Below are positions 32,501 through 40,516 of a DNA stretch of 64,000 bases, in pieces. The DNA lies in assembly GCF_024509555.1 (NCBI RefSeq), contig NZ_JAMWEL010000003.1, forward strand, positions 100,777 through 164,776. The letters run 5' to 3'. The translations under genes and the position numbers were made by a program. Each line of letters starts with the position of its first letter. Positions within the stretch are counted from its first letter, which is position 1. Under the pieces are notes generated by a model. That model had not been told where the DNA came from and did not search any database. It saw only the letters and a list, made by a program, of their open reading frames with translations. The stretch is from Streptococcus suis. GTDB lineage: Bacteria > Bacillota > Bacilli > Lactobacillales > Streptococcaceae.

Positions 32501-32930
32501 CCTTCCGATTGCAGCGGAAGTTCGCTATGATGCAACTCTTGAAAAAGGTCAATCTTATGTGCTTCAAGAAGGTAAGGCAGGTAAGAAAGTCTTGGTTTAT
32601 CAAGATGTCTTGGTTGATGGCAAGGTAGTTGCTACTAATTTGTTATCAGAAACTCTTGTAGATGGTGAGGCACGGATTGTTGTTGAGGGTAGCAAGGAAG
32701 TGATAAAAGAAGTAGCGAAATCAGACGCAGTTGAGAAGCAAGAGGTATTGAAACCAACTCTTTCTACTCCACCAGCTCAAGTGTCTGAACAGGTTACCAG
32801 TACATCAAACAAAGAAAGCCTACCAGCGACAGGTGATCGTCAAAACGATTTGGCGCTTCTAGGTCTAGGACTTGCTGGACTTGGTTTGACAGTCGCTGCA
32901 CAAGGAAGAAATAAAAAATCAGAAGAATAG
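26529..32930 (+). CDS. apuA: Cell-wall-anchored amylopullulanase
   Basis: A 2133-residue bifunctional enzyme degrading starch, glycogen and pullulan at the surface. ATG 26529 follows GGAGG. It has a YSIRK-type signal (FFSIRKLNVGVASVGIA). Two CBM41-like modules (from about 130 and 240; GLWTWGG, GVWTWGD) precede a GH13 amylase domain (about 460-900) with catalytic FRVDTVKH, GETWG and SHDED. Two more CBM41-like modules (about 950 and 1060) precede a GH13 pullulanase (about 1290-1960) with YNWGYDP, DGFRFDMMGDHD, GEGWR and AHDNLTLFD. It ends in an LPATG sortase motif (about 2098), a hydrophobic segment and a short basic tail. All catalytic residues appear intact. ApuA is a known S. suis surface protein that also contributes to adhesion. 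Confidence 0.96.
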   Translation: MKKKSIRETKSRGMFEKKQFFSIRKLNVGVASVGIATAFLMSGVGQVVHAEEVAAPAEATITSVSEQSGGASTSETVSSVTNTSPTGVSETVDNASAAPLATTVTPVAERAAAETATLSTSAETPIEEGSIRLHFENVDETAPESQGLWTWGGVAEPSDGNQWPTDTANFSSSQVDDYGHYVDIKKSETPGTIGYLVLKDGEKITESDQKVELLVPEQNEAWVASDYSVSSYEPLKDENVLRINYTREDNNYEGWGVWTWGDTTEASDGWPTGAVDFKLGKYGAYVDIPLSNGLDSKLGFLLLNQDNPDLAGNKSIDLAFADRKRHSQIFLRNGDDKVYTNPYFIEEKVELDTSKATPGTKNVTLEASSKAPFNYNESGLVSVTVTNPENAEIVKMEVDTSTIGGGLVPISTELNRVTIKATSSTAPGTYSLPVKVYDKDNGYYETKLDVTITERIKADGEKDWDEQVIYFMMTDRFYNGDTSNDKLVEGTASNPRGLYQGGDFKGVTAKLDYLKELGVDSIWLTPIVENIPQNVGSATDGEYYAYHGYWASNFEKLNPHLGSLADFHELIDAAAEKGINIVVDVVLNHAGYGTEDTFAGMVRTKEEDKQGDDQLGSLSGLPDFKTEEAAVRNQLVAWQASWLERSTTAKGNSIYAFRVDTVKHVDDTTWQHFKNELVDRDPDFHLIGETWGANYKDTKGDLGIGTMDSLLDFGFKDIAKYLVNGQLKAAGKELEERSTVLTSAASLGQFLGSHDEDGFLYSLGGAEKEGNLDKLKLAASLLITAKGQPVIYYGEEVGQSGQNNWPVYDNRYDFDWSKVETSDITDHYQKLLAFRNSNSTLLSRGDTSTLAGNDSQGWLISKRSYQDQAAYLVFSTNTENKEMALEVSGKDVVVTDAYTGKSYQAIEKDDKWGVQVELPTIGQGGTMLLQTEAGDIVNASVQGATEEPIEAGYFRVHFKTLPSENLSSLGLWTWDDVEKPSSDLGAWPTGATNFSTAKQDDYGYYLDIKMKDEKASKISLLINNTSGDNITGDKTIERISTKMNEAWFDENYQLSLYQPLKEGYIRINYFRTDGNYDQKGLWIWGDVTDLTLGDWPNGIDFENQGKYGAYIDVKLTDLPSSIGFLLLDESKSGDDVKIQQKDYSFTDLKNQTQIFLKDDDTTIYTNPYFVNNVRVTGVSHVSLTALEAAFTTLEGADKESILEKLSVTDKNGQTVNVTDLVLDITSNKVRVLGDFNQENAGYTLKYGNDSFTTTMSWQLKDELYAYDGELGARVSQAGSVVDMTLWSPSADSVAVVLYDKDDQSKVVGKLAMTKGDKGQWDLELNSQSGLGIADYRGYYYHYEITRGDQAVLVLDPYAKSLAEWNSDLADTDPSYRIAKAAIVDPAEVGPSDLNYATIPNFNQREDAIIYEAHVRDFTSDPAISDELTAQFGTFAAFAERLSYLKDLGVTHIQLLPVMSYYYVNELKNAERMSEYASSNSNYNWGYDPQSYFAFTGMYSTDPTDPMKRIEEFKNLVNEIHKQGMGVILDVVYNHTSKTFLFEDLEPNYYHFMEADGTAKSSFGGGRLGTTHYMSRRVLVDSIKYLVDEFKVDGFRFDMMGDHDAEAIELAFTEAQKLNPNIIMLGEGWRTFTGDANQPVQPADQDWMSSTDTVAVFSDEIRNTLKSGYPNEGQPAFITGGAKSVESVFNNIKAQPGNFLADDPGDVIQYIAAHDNLTLFDIIAQSIKKDPSVAENYTEIHQRQRLGNLLVLTAQGTPFIHSGQEYGRTKQFRHPDYKEPVSEDKVPNKAHLLTNADGTPFDYPYYIHDSYDSSDAVNKFDWTKATDEALYPENTRTQAFTKGLIALRKSTDAFRLGTKDQVDQMVSLISIPGQNGIAKNDVVIAYQTIANNGDRYAVFVNADSKERSFVLSDSYKELLKGQVLVDGKRAGIAALTDLVGVELTDSAVVLAPLTATVIRLPYITTSVPDTAPTAEEKPTLDFTTKERTEESVLPIAAEVRYDATLEKGQSYVLQEGKAGKKVLVYQDVLVDGKVVATNLLSETLVDGEARIVVEGSKEVIKEVAKSDAVEKQEVLKPTLSTPPAQVSEQVTSTSNKESLPATGDRQNDLALLGLGLAGLGLTVAAQGRNKKSEE

Positions 32931-32945
32931 TATGCTTTCCTTCCG

Positions 32946-32976
32946 ACAACCATAGCAGATTGCTGTGGTTGTTTTC
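32946..32976 (+). terminator. apuA terminator
   Basis: ACAACCATAGCA and TGCTGTGGTTGT form a 12-bp stem with one G-T pair and a T tail. Confidence 0.85.
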
Positions 32977-33017
32977 TTATAGGAAAACGCGGATAATATA
33001 GAACTTCAAACAGACAT

Positions 33018-33039
33018 AGAAAACGCTTTATGGTATAAT
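33018..33039 (+). promoter_or_regulatory. tkt promoter with cre-like site
   Basis: AGAAAACGCTTTAT (33018-33031) fits 12 of 14 positions of the cre consensus and lies directly before TATAAT (33034-33039). Confidence 0.5.
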
Positions 33040-33069
33040 GAAACCATGACTTTTTAAAAGGAGAAAAAC

Positions 33070-35040
33070 ATGTCACAACTTTCAGTAAACGCAATTCGTT
33101 TCCTTGGTATTGACGCCATTGAAAAATCAAAATCTGGTCACCCAGGTATTGTTATGGGGGCAGCACCAATGGCTTACAGCCTCTTTACCAAGGAGCTCCG
33201 CATTAATCCAGCACAACCAAACTGGATCAACCGCGACCGCTTTATTTTGTCAGCTGGTCACGGCTCAATGCTCCTTTATGGATTGCTTCACCTTTCAGGT
33301 TTTGAAGAAGTAAGCATGGACGAGATTAAGAACTTCCGTCAGTGGGGGTCAAAAACACCAGGTCACCCAGAGTACGGTCATACAGCAGGTGTAGATGCGA
33401 CTACAGGCCCTCTTGGACAAGGGATCTCAACTGCGACAGGTTTTGCCCAAGCAGAGCGTTTCCTTGCAGCTAAATATAATCGCGAGGGTTTCCCAATCTT
33501 TGACCACTATACTTACGTAATCTGTGGTGATGGCGACTTGATGGAAGGTGTGTCTGGAGAAGCTGCGTCCTATGCAGGCTTGCAAAAACTAGACAAACTG
33601 ATTGTATTGTACGATTCAAATGACATCAACTTGGATGGTGAAACCAAGGATGCCTTTACAGAAAACGTTCGTGCCCGTTACGATGCCTACGGTTGGCACA
33701 CTGATTTGGTAACAGATGGTACCGATGTAGATGCCATCTTTGCAGCTATTGAAAAAGCTAAAGCAGCTGGCAAACCGTCCTTGATCGAGGTTAAGACTGT
33801 GATTGGTCACGGTTCACCAAACAAGGCAGGAAGCAATGCAGCCCACGGTGCGCCACTTGGTCCAGAAGAGGCAGAAGCAACTCGCAAGGCCTTGGATTGG
33901 AACTATGCTCCATTTGAAATTCCAGAAGAAGTCTACGCTGACTTCAAAGAAAATGTGGCTGATCGTGGTGCAGCAGCTTACGACGCTTGGGTGAAATTGG
34001 TGGAAGACTACAAGGCTGCTTATCCAGAATTGGCAGATGAAGTGACAGCTATCTTGGAAGGCCGTGAATTGGCTGAGTTGACCGAAGCTGATTTCCCTGT
34101 CTATGAAAATGGTTTCTCACAAGCAACTCGTAATTCATCACAAGATGCGATAAATGCAGCAGCGGCTGTATTACCAAATTTCTTTGGTGGTTCAGCTGAC
34201 TTGGCACACTCAAATATGACTGTCATTAAGGGGGAAGGACTTCAAGACTCTGTTAATCCTCTGAATCGTAATATCCAATTCGGTGTGCGTGAATTTGCTA
34301 TGGGGACTATCTTGAATGGTATGGCAGCACACGGTGGACTTCGCGTTTTCGGTGGTACCTTCTTCGTCTTCTCAGACTATGTGAAGGCAGCAGTTCGTTT
34401 GTCAGCCCTTCAGGGTCTTCCTGTGACTTATGTCTTCACTCATGACTCAATCGCAGTTGGTGAAGATGGACCAACCCACGAGCCAATCGAGCACTTGGCA
34501 GGACTTCGTGCAATGCCAAACCTTAACGTTTTCCGTCCAGCAGATGCGCGTGAAACACAGGCGGCTTGGTACTTGTCATTGACCAGCAAATCAACACCAT
34601 CAGCCCTTGTCCTCACTCGTCAAAACTTGACAGTGGAAGAAGGAACAGACTTTGATAAGGTTGCCAAAGGGGCTTATGTTGTCTATGAAGCAGCAGGCTT
34701 TGATACAATCCTTCTTGCATCTGGTTCAGAAGTGAACTTGGCTGTAAAAGCTGCTAAGGAACTGGAAGCAGCAGGCACTAAGGTGCGTGTGGTTTCTGTG
34801 CCATCAACTGAACTCTTCGATGCTCAAGACGCAGCTTACAAGGAAGAAATCCTTCCAAACGCTATTCGCCGTCGTTTGGCTATCGAAATGGGTGCTACTC
34901 AGGGCTGGTACAAGTATGTCGGCCTTGACGGTAAGGTGCTTGGTATCGATACGTTTGGTGCATCCGCTCCAGCACAAACAGTTATTGACAACTACGGCTT
35001 CACAGTAGAAAACGTAGTGAAATTGGTTGGAGAATTGTAA
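33070..35040 (+). CDS. tkt: Transketolase
   Basis: A 656-residue thiamine-diphosphate enzyme of the pentose phosphate pathway. The TPP-binding motif [18 protein letters not shown] is present, as are [17 protein letters not shown] near the N-terminus and [16 protein letters not shown] in the second domain. AAAAGGAG precedes the ATG. The length is normal. Transcribed alone, with a terminator 15 bases after the stop. Confidence 0.97.
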   Translation: MSQLSVNAIRFLGIDAIEKSKSGHPGIVMGAAPMAYSLFTKELRINPAQPNWINRDRFILSAGHGSMLLYGLLHLSGFEEVSMDEIKNFRQWGSKTPGHPEYGHTAGVDATTGPLGQGISTATGFAQAERFLAAKYNREGFPIFDHYTYVICGDGDLMEGVSGEAASYAGLQKLDKLIVLYDSNDINLDGETKDAFTENVRARYDAYGWHTDLVTDGTDVDAIFAAIEKAKAAGKPSLIEVKTVIGHGSPNKAGSNAAHGAPLGPEEAEATRKALDWNYAPFEIPEEVYADFKENVADRGAAAYDAWVKLVEDYKAAYPELADEVTAILEGRELAELTEADFPVYENGFSQATRNSSQDAINAAAAVLPNFFGGSADLAHSNMTVIKGEGLQDSVNPLNRNIQFGVREFAMGTILNGMAAHGGLRVFGGTFFVFSDYVKAAVRLSALQGLPVTYVFTHDSIAVGEDGPTHEPIEHLAGLRAMPNLNVFRPADARETQAAWYLSLTSKSTPSALVLTRQNLTVEEGTDFDKVAKGAYVVYEAAGFDTILLASGSEVNLAVKAAKELEAAGTKVRVVSVPSTELFDAQDAAYKEEILPNAIRRRLAIEMGATQGWYKYVGLDGKVLGIDTFGASAPAQTVIDNYGFTVENVVKLVGEL

Positions 35041-35054
35041 CAGAAATTGTACAT

Positions 35055-35079
35055 ACAGCCCTTCGGGGCTGTTTTTTTA
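35055..35079 (+). terminator. tkt terminator
   Basis: ACAGCCC-TTCG-GGGCTGT followed by seven T; a stable tetraloop hairpin. Confidence 0.92.
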
Positions 35080-35145
35080 GTTTTGATATATACTCCTAGA
35101 CAAACAACAAATTAATATATAGAATCAAAGAAAAGGAGGAATTAA

Positions 35146-35784
35146 ATGAAAGCTAAATTTACTCTATATTCGACAATTATTCTATCTGTACTCGCTTTAT
35201 CAGCTTGTACTTCTAAAACGGAAGATGTGAATGTAAGTGACGTGAATACGGTTTCCTCGACTTCGAATAAAAAGGTAGAAGTATCAACAACACAAACCTC
35301 GACATCAGATTCATCAACTTCTACAAGTTCTAGTACAACCGAAGATGAACAAACAGTTTCCAGAGAGTTTCGTAATGCTCTGTCTCAGGCTGAAAATTAT
35401 CTAGATTATTCCTCATTTTCGAAAGAGGGTTTATATGAGCAGTTGATTTATGAGAAGTTTCCAGAGGAGGCTGCTCGCTATGCTGTTGAAGCTATCTCAA
35501 CTAATTGGTCCGAACAAGCACTGAAGGATGCTGAACAATACTTAGATTATTCAGCATTTTCAAAAGAAGGTCTATATGAACAACTTTTATATGAAAAATA
35601 TACAGAGGAGGAAGCTCGTCACGGTGCTGAAAATGTTAAGGCTGATTGGAATGAACAAGCATTGAAGTCTGCCAAACAATATTTGGAGTATTCAAGTTTT
35701 TCTGACCAAGGACTTTATGACCAACTGTTATTTGAAAAATTCACAGAATCAGAAGCTCAGTATGCAATCGATCACTTAGATTAA
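35146..35784 (+). CDS. Lipoprotein with three Ltp-type repeats
   Basis: A 212-residue lipoprotein with lipobox LSAC (Cys near residue 21), a Ser/Thr-rich spacer (to about 66) and three repeats of about 47 residues with the pattern A..YLDYSSFSKEGLYEQL. Such repeats define the host cell surface-exposed lipoprotein (Ltp) family, whose phage TP-J34 member blocks phage DNA injection. AAGGAGGA precedes the ATG. It stands alone with no phage genes nearby. A superinfection-exclusion role is inferred from the family. Confidence 0.82.
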   Translation: MKAKFTLYSTIILSVLALSACTSKTEDVNVSDVNTVSSTSNKKVEVSTTQTSTSDSSTSTSSSTTEDEQTVSREFRNALSQAENYLDYSSFSKEGLYEQLIYEKFPEEAARYAVEAISTNWSEQALKDAEQYLDYSAFSKEGLYEQLLYEKYTEEEARHGAENVKADWNEQALKSAKQYLEYSSFSDQGLYDQLLFEKFTESEAQYAIDHLD

Positions 35785-36080
35785 TGTAATATAGTTTTTT
35801 TGTTTACTAAAACAAAATATTGAAAGTCTTGACTTCTAATCTTTAAAATTGAACGATAAAAGTGGAAATTGAATTTTCTAAAATCTCAAAAATATACTGA
35901 CCAAATTTAATTAATAGTGACACAATGATACTTGTAAATATCACTTTAACTCTCCCTTACCTTCTTTTAAGAGGAGGTTTTTTTGACTAAACATTTATAA
36001 GTTTTTGGTGCGATTTGTAGTTGTACACCATCTTCAAATCTTGAATGAGGAAAGTATAGATGATGTAGACTATTTTCTGA
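35785..36080. other. AT-rich intergenic region, possible terminator
   Basis: No credible gene. A weak hairpin (CTCCC ... GGAG) followed by seven T lies at 35950-35984 and may end the lipoprotein mRNA. The right end holds the tadA promoter. Confidence 0.5.
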
Positions 36081-36086
36081 TATAAT
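36081..36086 (+). promoter_or_regulatory. tadA extended -10, leaderless start
   Basis: TGA-TATAAT ends six bases before the tadA ATG, which places the expected transcription start at or next to the A of ATG. There is no ribosome binding site between. Confidence 0.65.
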
Positions 36087-36092
36087 GATGAT

Positions 36093-36614
36093 ATGGAATA
36101 CACACAAGAAGAAAAAGAATATTTTATGAGCCAAGCCTTGGCAGAGGCTGAAAAATCGCTGGAAAAAGATGAAATCCCTATCGGTTGTGTCATCGTAAAG
36201 GATGGACAGATTATTGGTCGTGGGCATAATGCGCGTGAGGAACTCAATCAGGCCATCATGCATGCCGAAGTCATGGCCATCCAAGAAGCCAATCGAGTGG
36301 AAGGGAATTGGCGACTGCTGGATACGACCCTTTTTGTCACAATAGAACCCTGTGTCATGTGTAGTGGTGCTATTGGCTTGGCCCGTATTCCTCAGGTGGT
36401 CTACGGAGCTGCCAATCAGAAGTTTGGGGCTGCAGGTAGCCTCTATGACATTTTGACTGACCAGCGGCTCAATCACCGTGTGGAGGTTGAAATGGGGATC
36501 TTGGAAGAGGCCTGTGCTCAGATTATGCAAGATTTTTTCAGACAGAGAAGAGAAAAGCAAAAAGCTGAGAAAGAAGCTTTGACGGCGCAAGAGGAAGCCG
36601 CTTCGGATAGCTAG
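36093..36614 (+). CDS. tadA: tRNA-specific adenosine deaminase
   Basis: A 173-residue zinc enzyme that converts A34 to inosine in tRNA-Arg. Catalytic motifs are MHAEVMAIQ (His ligand, Glu proton shuttle) and PCVMCSGAIG (two Cys ligands). The C-terminus has a charged extension (QRREKQKAEKEALTAQEE). The start has no Shine-Dalgarno sequence and lies six bases after a -10 element, so the mRNA is probably leaderless. The SRP RNA gene follows, as in other streptococci. Confidence 0.95.
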   Translation: MEYTQEEKEYFMSQALAEAEKSLEKDEIPIGCVIVKDGQIIGRGHNAREELNQAIMHAEVMAIQEANRVEGNWRLLDTTLFVTIEPCVMCSGAIGLARIPQVVYGAANQKFGAAGSLYDILTDQRLNHRVEVEMGILEEACAQIMQDFFRQRREKQKAEKEALTAQEEAASDS

Positions 36615-36628
36615 TTTGTAGTCCAAAC

Positions 36629-36656
36629 TTGCACTTTCATCAATTTGTGTTATAAT
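36629..36656 (+). promoter_or_regulatory. ffs promoter
   Basis: TTGCAC (36629-36634), 16 bases, TATAAT (36651-36656). Confidence 0.8.
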
Positions 36657-36661
36657 AATAA

Positions 36662-36739
36662 ACGGAGCAACATTCGTGCGTGAAGCGGGTCAGGGGAGGA
36701 ATCCAGCAGCCCTAAGCGAAGTCGGGTGTGTGCTCTTTT
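36662..36739 (+). ncRNA. ffs: Small SRP RNA (4.5S type)
   Basis: The conserved apical domain is present: GGGTCAGGGGAGGAATCCAG followed by CAGCCCTAAGC. The ends pair (GAGCAACA with TGTGTGCTC) and a T run follows. It binds Ffh and directs membrane proteins to the translocon. The ends are set by the stem and the T run and are approximate. Confidence 0.93.
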
Positions 36740-36949
36740 TGTGTACAGTCCAAAAAAACTTTGAAATAAGGGGCGTTTAGAAATAGAAGCAAGTGTGAAA
36801 TAGTCTTTGTAGGAGTCTTTGACTCCGTCTAGGGACTGATTTTGTTGATTTTCTATTGATATATTTGGAGAAAGGAGTAAAATAGATTTCCACTTAAGAA
36901 AACTTTTTGTTAGCTCTGCTATTCTACTGAAGAAAAAGGAGGAAGGTCT

Positions 36950-37492
36950 ATGTTTATATTTGCTTTTCCAGGTATGGGTAAAACGACACTTGCCAAGCAA
37001 TCTTCACAAATAGTCGACTTAGAAATGTCGGACATCAAATATGATAATTCCAGTGTTCGTCATTTAAATAAAGAAGAAAGAAAATCAACTCCACGTCCGA
37101 TTAAAGATAAGAATTATAAAAAAATCTATGTAGATAAAGCCTATGCCTTGCACGAGGAGGGCAAGACTGTCCTTGTCGCCATGAATTTTTTACTGAGAAT
37201 GCTGCTTGCCATGCTTGTGTGCGGTGCTGTCCCATTTCGTATCTACATTCCGCACCCATCTTTAAAAGAAGAATACAGACAACGTTATATTCAACGAGGC
37301 AATAATAGTAAGTTTATTTTTGAAGTCATGATGATCTGGTATATTACCCTAGTTCCCTTGTACTTATTATCAAAAATCCTGCCAAATTTGATGACAGTGA
37401 CGGGTTCAGGTCAGTTTTTAGCAGACTATGAAACTCCTCAGAATTTCACTATTTTTGCAAAAAATAAACAAGTTACGCAAACCATTTCATGA
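36950..37492 (+). CDS. P-loop NTP-binding protein, kinase-like
   Basis: A 180-residue protein with a strong ribosome binding site (AAAGGAGGA). An N-terminal Walker A (FPGMGKTTLAKQ) is followed by an acidic segment (VDLEMSDIKYDNSS) and IPHPSLKEEYRQRYIQRG, a layout like small phage-type nucleotide kinases. The expected fold is soluble, although the middle is hydrophobic (LVAMNFLLRMLLAMLVCG). It lies between ffs and pgi. I recall similar proteins in streptococcal prophages; the substrate is unknown. Confidence 0.65.
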   Translation: MFIFAFPGMGKTTLAKQSSQIVDLEMSDIKYDNSSVRHLNKEERKSTPRPIKDKNYKKIYVDKAYALHEEGKTVLVAMNFLLRMLLAMLVCGAVPFRIYIPHPSLKEEYRQRYIQRGNNSKFIFEVMMIWYITLVPLYLLSKILPNLMTVTGSGQFLADYETPQNFTIFAKNKQVTQTIS

Positions 37493-37573
37493 AAATGAAT
37501 GAAAATTCACAAATCCCTTGAAAAAAACATGATAAAGCGTTATCATATTATGGTACATAAATGGAGGAATGAC

Positions 37574-38923
37574 ATGACACATATTACATTTGATTATTCA
37601 AAAGTCTTGGGCCAATTTGTCGGCGCTCAAGAAGTAGACTACATGCAACCACAAGTTACCCTAGCTGACCAAATGCTTCGTCAAGGAACAGGTCCTGGTA
37701 GCGACTTTATCGGCTGGTTGGATTTGCCAGAAAACTACGACAAAGAAGAGTTTGCTCGTATCAAGGAAGCAGCAGCTAAAATCCAAAATGAAAGTGAAGT
37801 TTTGGTAGTTATCGGTATCGGTGGTTCTTACCTTGGTGCTAAAGCAGCTATTGATTTCTTGAGCAATGCCTTTGTAAACTTGCAAACACGTGAAGAGCGC
37901 AAAGCTCCACAAATCCTTTACGCTGGAAACTCTATCTCATCAAGCTACCTTGCTGACTTGGTGGACTATGTGGCAGATAAGGATTTCTCAGTTAACGTGA
38001 TTTCTAAATCAGGTACAACAACTGAGCCTGCCATTGCTTTCCGCGTCTTCAAAGAATTGCTTGTGAAGAAATACGGTCAAGAAGAAGCTAACAAGCGTAT
38101 CTATGCTACAACTGACAAGGCAAAAGGTGCTGTTAAGGTTGAAGCGGACGCAAATGGTTGGGAAACCTTTGTTGTTCCAGATGATGTCGGTGGCCGTTTC
38201 TCAGTCTTGACTGCAGTTGGTCTTTTGCCAATCGCGGCAGCTGGTGCAGACATTGATGCCCTTATGGAAGGTGCAAATGCTGCTCGCAAGACCTACACAT
38301 CAGATAAAATTGCTGAAAACCAAGCCTACCAATATGCAGCTGTTCGCAACATCCTTTACAGAAAAGGATATGTAACAGAAATCTTGGCTAACTACGAGCC
38401 ATCACTGCAATACTTCAGCGAGTGGTGGAAACAATTGGCGGGCGAGTCAGAAGGTAAGGACCAAAAAGGTATCAACCCAACATCTGCTAACTTCTCAACA
38501 GACTTGCACTCTCTTGGACAATTTATCCAAGAAGGAAACCGCAACATCTTTGAGACAGTGGTGCGTGTTGACAAACCAAGAAAAAATATCTTGATTCCTG
38601 AAATGGCAGAAGACCTTGACGGTCTTGGCTACTTGCAAGGTAAGGATGTTGACTTTGTAAACAAAAAAGCAACGGACGGCGTACTTCTTGCCCACACAGA
38701 TGGTGGCGTACCAAACATGTTTGTGACCCTTCCACAACAAGATGAGTTCACACTTGGTTACACCTTCTACTTCTTCGAGTTGGCAATTGCGATCTCTGGT
38801 TACCTCAATGCGATCAACCCATTTGACCAACCAGGTGTAGAAGCCTACAAGAAAAATATGTTCGCTCTTCTTGGCAAGCCAGGATTTGAAGAACTCGGTG
38901 CTGAATTGAACGCACGTTTGTAA
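37574..38923 (+). CDS. pgi: Glucose-6-phosphate isomerase
   Basis: A 449-residue glycolytic enzyme. ATG 37574 ([17 protein letters not shown]) is the conserved start, with GGAGGAA upstream. Sugar-phosphate site motifs include [16 protein letters not shown] and [13 protein letters not shown]. Standard streptococcal length. A terminator follows at once. Confidence 0.97.
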   Translation: MTHITFDYSKVLGQFVGAQEVDYMQPQVTLADQMLRQGTGPGSDFIGWLDLPENYDKEEFARIKEAAAKIQNESEVLVVIGIGGSYLGAKAAIDFLSNAFVNLQTREERKAPQILYAGNSISSSYLADLVDYVADKDFSVNVISKSGTTTEPAIAFRVFKELLVKKYGQEEANKRIYATTDKAKGAVKVEADANGWETFVVPDDVGGRFSVLTAVGLLPIAAAGADIDALMEGANAARKTYTSDKIAENQAYQYAAVRNILYRKGYVTEILANYEPSLQYFSEWWKQLAGESEGKDQKGINPTSANFSTDLHSLGQFIQEGNRNIFETVVRVDKPRKNILIPEMAEDLDGLGYLQGKDVDFVNKKATDGVLLAHTDGGVPNMFVTLPQQDEFTLGYTFYFFELAIAISGYLNAINPFDQPGVEAYKKNMFALLGKPGFEELGAELNARL

Positions 38924-38930
38924 GAAAATC

Positions 38931-38957
38931 AAACTGATCGGAAACGGTCGGTTTTTC
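38931..38957 (+). terminator. pgi terminator
   Basis: AAACTGATCG and CGGTCGGTTT form a stem with G-T pairs, followed by TTTTC. Confidence 0.75.
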
Positions 38958-38975
38958 TTTGTTTTCCAAATATGG

Positions 38976-38981
38976 TAAAAT
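38976..38981 (+). promoter_or_regulatory. Extended -10 of phosphatase gene, leaderless start
   Basis: TGG-TAAAAT ends seven bases before the ATG at 38989. No ribosome binding site is present. Confidence 0.55.
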
Positions 38982-38988
38982 AAACTGG

Positions 38989-39729
38989 ATGAAAAAAGAA
39001 TTTTTTGTAGTAGGAGATGTCCATGGAAAGTTTGAACTCCTGCTTGATATTTTAAAGAAATGGAATGAGAAGCGACAACAGTTGATCTTCCTAGGTGATT
39101 TGATTGATCGCGGAGAAAATTCAAAGGCTTGTTTGGAGTTGGTTTGGCAATTGGTGCGGGAAAAGGGCGCGATTTGCTTAACGGGCAATCATGAACGGAT
39201 GTTTCTAGCCTGGTTGCGTGATCCGGTTGACCGCTATGACCACTATCGGAGAAATGGTGGCGATACGACGATTAACTCCCTTCTTGGTCGTCCCTTGGAC
39301 GCACCGGTAGATGGCCTGGTGGATGCCAATGCAGTGATGGAACAATATGAGGATCTGATTGATTTTGTAAAATCTTGTCCTTATCATCTGGAAACGGAAG
39401 ATTATATCTTTGTCCATGCTGGTGTGGACTTGACCTTACCAGACTGGCGCGAAACCAGCAATCATGATAAAGTTTGGCTTAGAACTCCTTTCCATGAGGC
39501 TGAAAATACCACAGGGAAGGTGATTGTCTTTGGGCATACCCCTGTGTACAACCTTTATCAGACCAATCTCCGCATTAGCCAAATCTGGACCAGTCCAGAT
39601 GGAAAAATGGGGATTGACGGAGGAGCTGTTTACGGCGGAGTTCTCCATGGAATTGTACTAGATGAAACAGGTCTGGTGCAAGATTATATCGTTGGAGCTG
39701 TAAATCCCAGAAAAGAAATTGAAGATTAA
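38989..39729 (+). CDS. Serine/threonine-type metallophosphoesterase
   Basis: A 246-residue calcineurin-like phosphatase of the PPP/PrpA type. The metal-site motifs are complete: GDVHG (about residue 9), GDLIDRGEN, GNHERM, a His in FVHAGVD and GHTPV. The substrate (a phosphoprotein or a dinucleotide such as Ap4A) cannot be read from sequence. It starts seven bases after an extended -10 with no Shine-Dalgarno sequence, so the mRNA is probably leaderless. Confidence 0.88.
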   Translation: MKKEFFVVGDVHGKFELLLDILKKWNEKRQQLIFLGDLIDRGENSKACLELVWQLVREKGAICLTGNHERMFLAWLRDPVDRYDHYRRNGGDTTINSLLGRPLDAPVDGLVDANAVMEQYEDLIDFVKSCPYHLETEDYIFVHAGVDLTLPDWRETSNHDKVWLRTPFHEAENTTGKVIVFGHTPVYNLYQTNLRISQIWTSPDGKMGIDGGAVYGGVLHGIVLDETGLVQDYIVGAVNPRKEIED

Positions 39730-39781
39730 ATAATGATTGAAAATTAGGAGGTAAAACTTCTAATTTTTTTTATTTTACTAC

Positions 39782-39810
39782 TTGACAACCGATATATATA
39801 TATATATAAT
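39782..39810 (+). promoter_or_regulatory. Promoter with TA dinucleotide tract as spacer
   Basis: TTGACA (39782-39787), exactly 17 bases, TATAAT (39805-39810). The spacer runs into an uninterrupted alternating A/T tract (39792-39808). Gain or loss of one TA unit would change the -35/-10 spacing by two bases. AACC and GGTT flank the tract as a short inverted repeat. Confidence 0.8.
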
Positions 39811-39838
39811 GGTTATATAAATAATTTTGGAGGATTAT

Positions 39839-40363
39839 ATGAAAAAACTTACTTTCCTAGCAGTAACTGCCTTATCGGTGCTAACCCTTGCTGCATGTTC
39901 AACTACTGAACCAAGTAAAAAAGAAACTACCGATGCCTCTAGTAGTGTTGCACAGTCAAGCTCTGAACAAGCAACCGATACAAGCTATAAGGTGGGAGAT
40001 ACCATTGTCTTTAAAGATGTAGCGGAAATTACAATTACGAATATTGCATGGACTGACGAACGGAATACAGTAAGTGATATTGTAGCTAATAAAGTACTTT
40101 TGGTAACTTATAATGTGACAAACTTGACTGATGAAGATTATGTTGTCGGTGAAGATATGGACCTATATATCAACAACAAAGTGACAGAAAGTTATCCAGT
40201 TGGTACCATTCTCGAAACAATCGCACCTGGTCGAAGTATTGAGGGAGCTACGACTGCTTTTGCAGTTAATGAAGAGGGGACTGCTGAGTTAGAAGTTGAA
40301 CCAGGGTTCCAGTTTAGTACAGACATGAAACCAGCTATTGTAAAATTCGATTTACCACAATAA
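39839..40363 (+). CDS. Small lipoprotein, possible phase-variable expression
   Basis: A 174-residue lipoprotein from ATG 39839 (GGAGGA upstream), with lipobox LAAC (Cys near residue 20), a Ser/Thr/Lys linker and a beta-rich domain (about 50-174) containing DTIVFKDVAEITITNI and LVTYNVTNLTDEDY. This looks like the immunoglobulin-like DUF4352/DUF5067 group of secreted domains. Function unknown. The promoter holds a TA tract that could switch it on and off. Confidence 0.8.
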   Translation: MKKLTFLAVTALSVLTLAACSTTEPSKKETTDASSSVAQSSSEQATDTSYKVGDTIVFKDVAEITITNIAWTDERNTVSDIVANKVLLVTYNVTNLTDEDYVVGEDMDLYINNKVTESYPVGTILETIAPGRSIEGATTAFAVNEEGTAELEVEPGFQFSTDMKPAIVKFDLPQ

Positions 40364-40368
40364 CTTTA

Positions 40369-40395
40369 GGGGGCTAGCTTGGCCTCTTTTTCATT
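40369..40395 (+). terminator. Probable terminator after lipoprotein gene
   Basis: GGGGGC and GGCCTC can pair imperfectly and are followed by TTTTTC. Confidence 0.5.
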
Positions 40396-40471
40396 TTTTA
40401 ACATTTATTTGCCAAATTTTCAGAAAATTTTGATATAATAGAAAAAATATTATTTTTAGATTGGAAACATT

Positions 40472-40516
40472 ATGACTGCACAAAAAATGACTGCACAAAA
40501 AATGACTGCTCAAGAA
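40472..40516 (+). repeat. 15-bp tandem repeat, three units, at dapD start
   Basis: Units begin at 40472, 40487 and 40502; the first two are identical and the third differs at two bases. Each carries an ATG, so changes in copy number alter the N-terminus but not the frame. Confidence 0.9.

Noticed and set aside
26529..32930. Fusion of two separate genes at apuA
   Set aside because: A continuous frame with amylase and pullulanase halves plus repeated CBM41 modules is the normal architecture of streptococcal amylopullulanase.
38495..39124. Minus-strand frames opposite pgi and the phosphatase
   Set aside because: They are complements of well-supported coding genes, with no initiation signals or domains.
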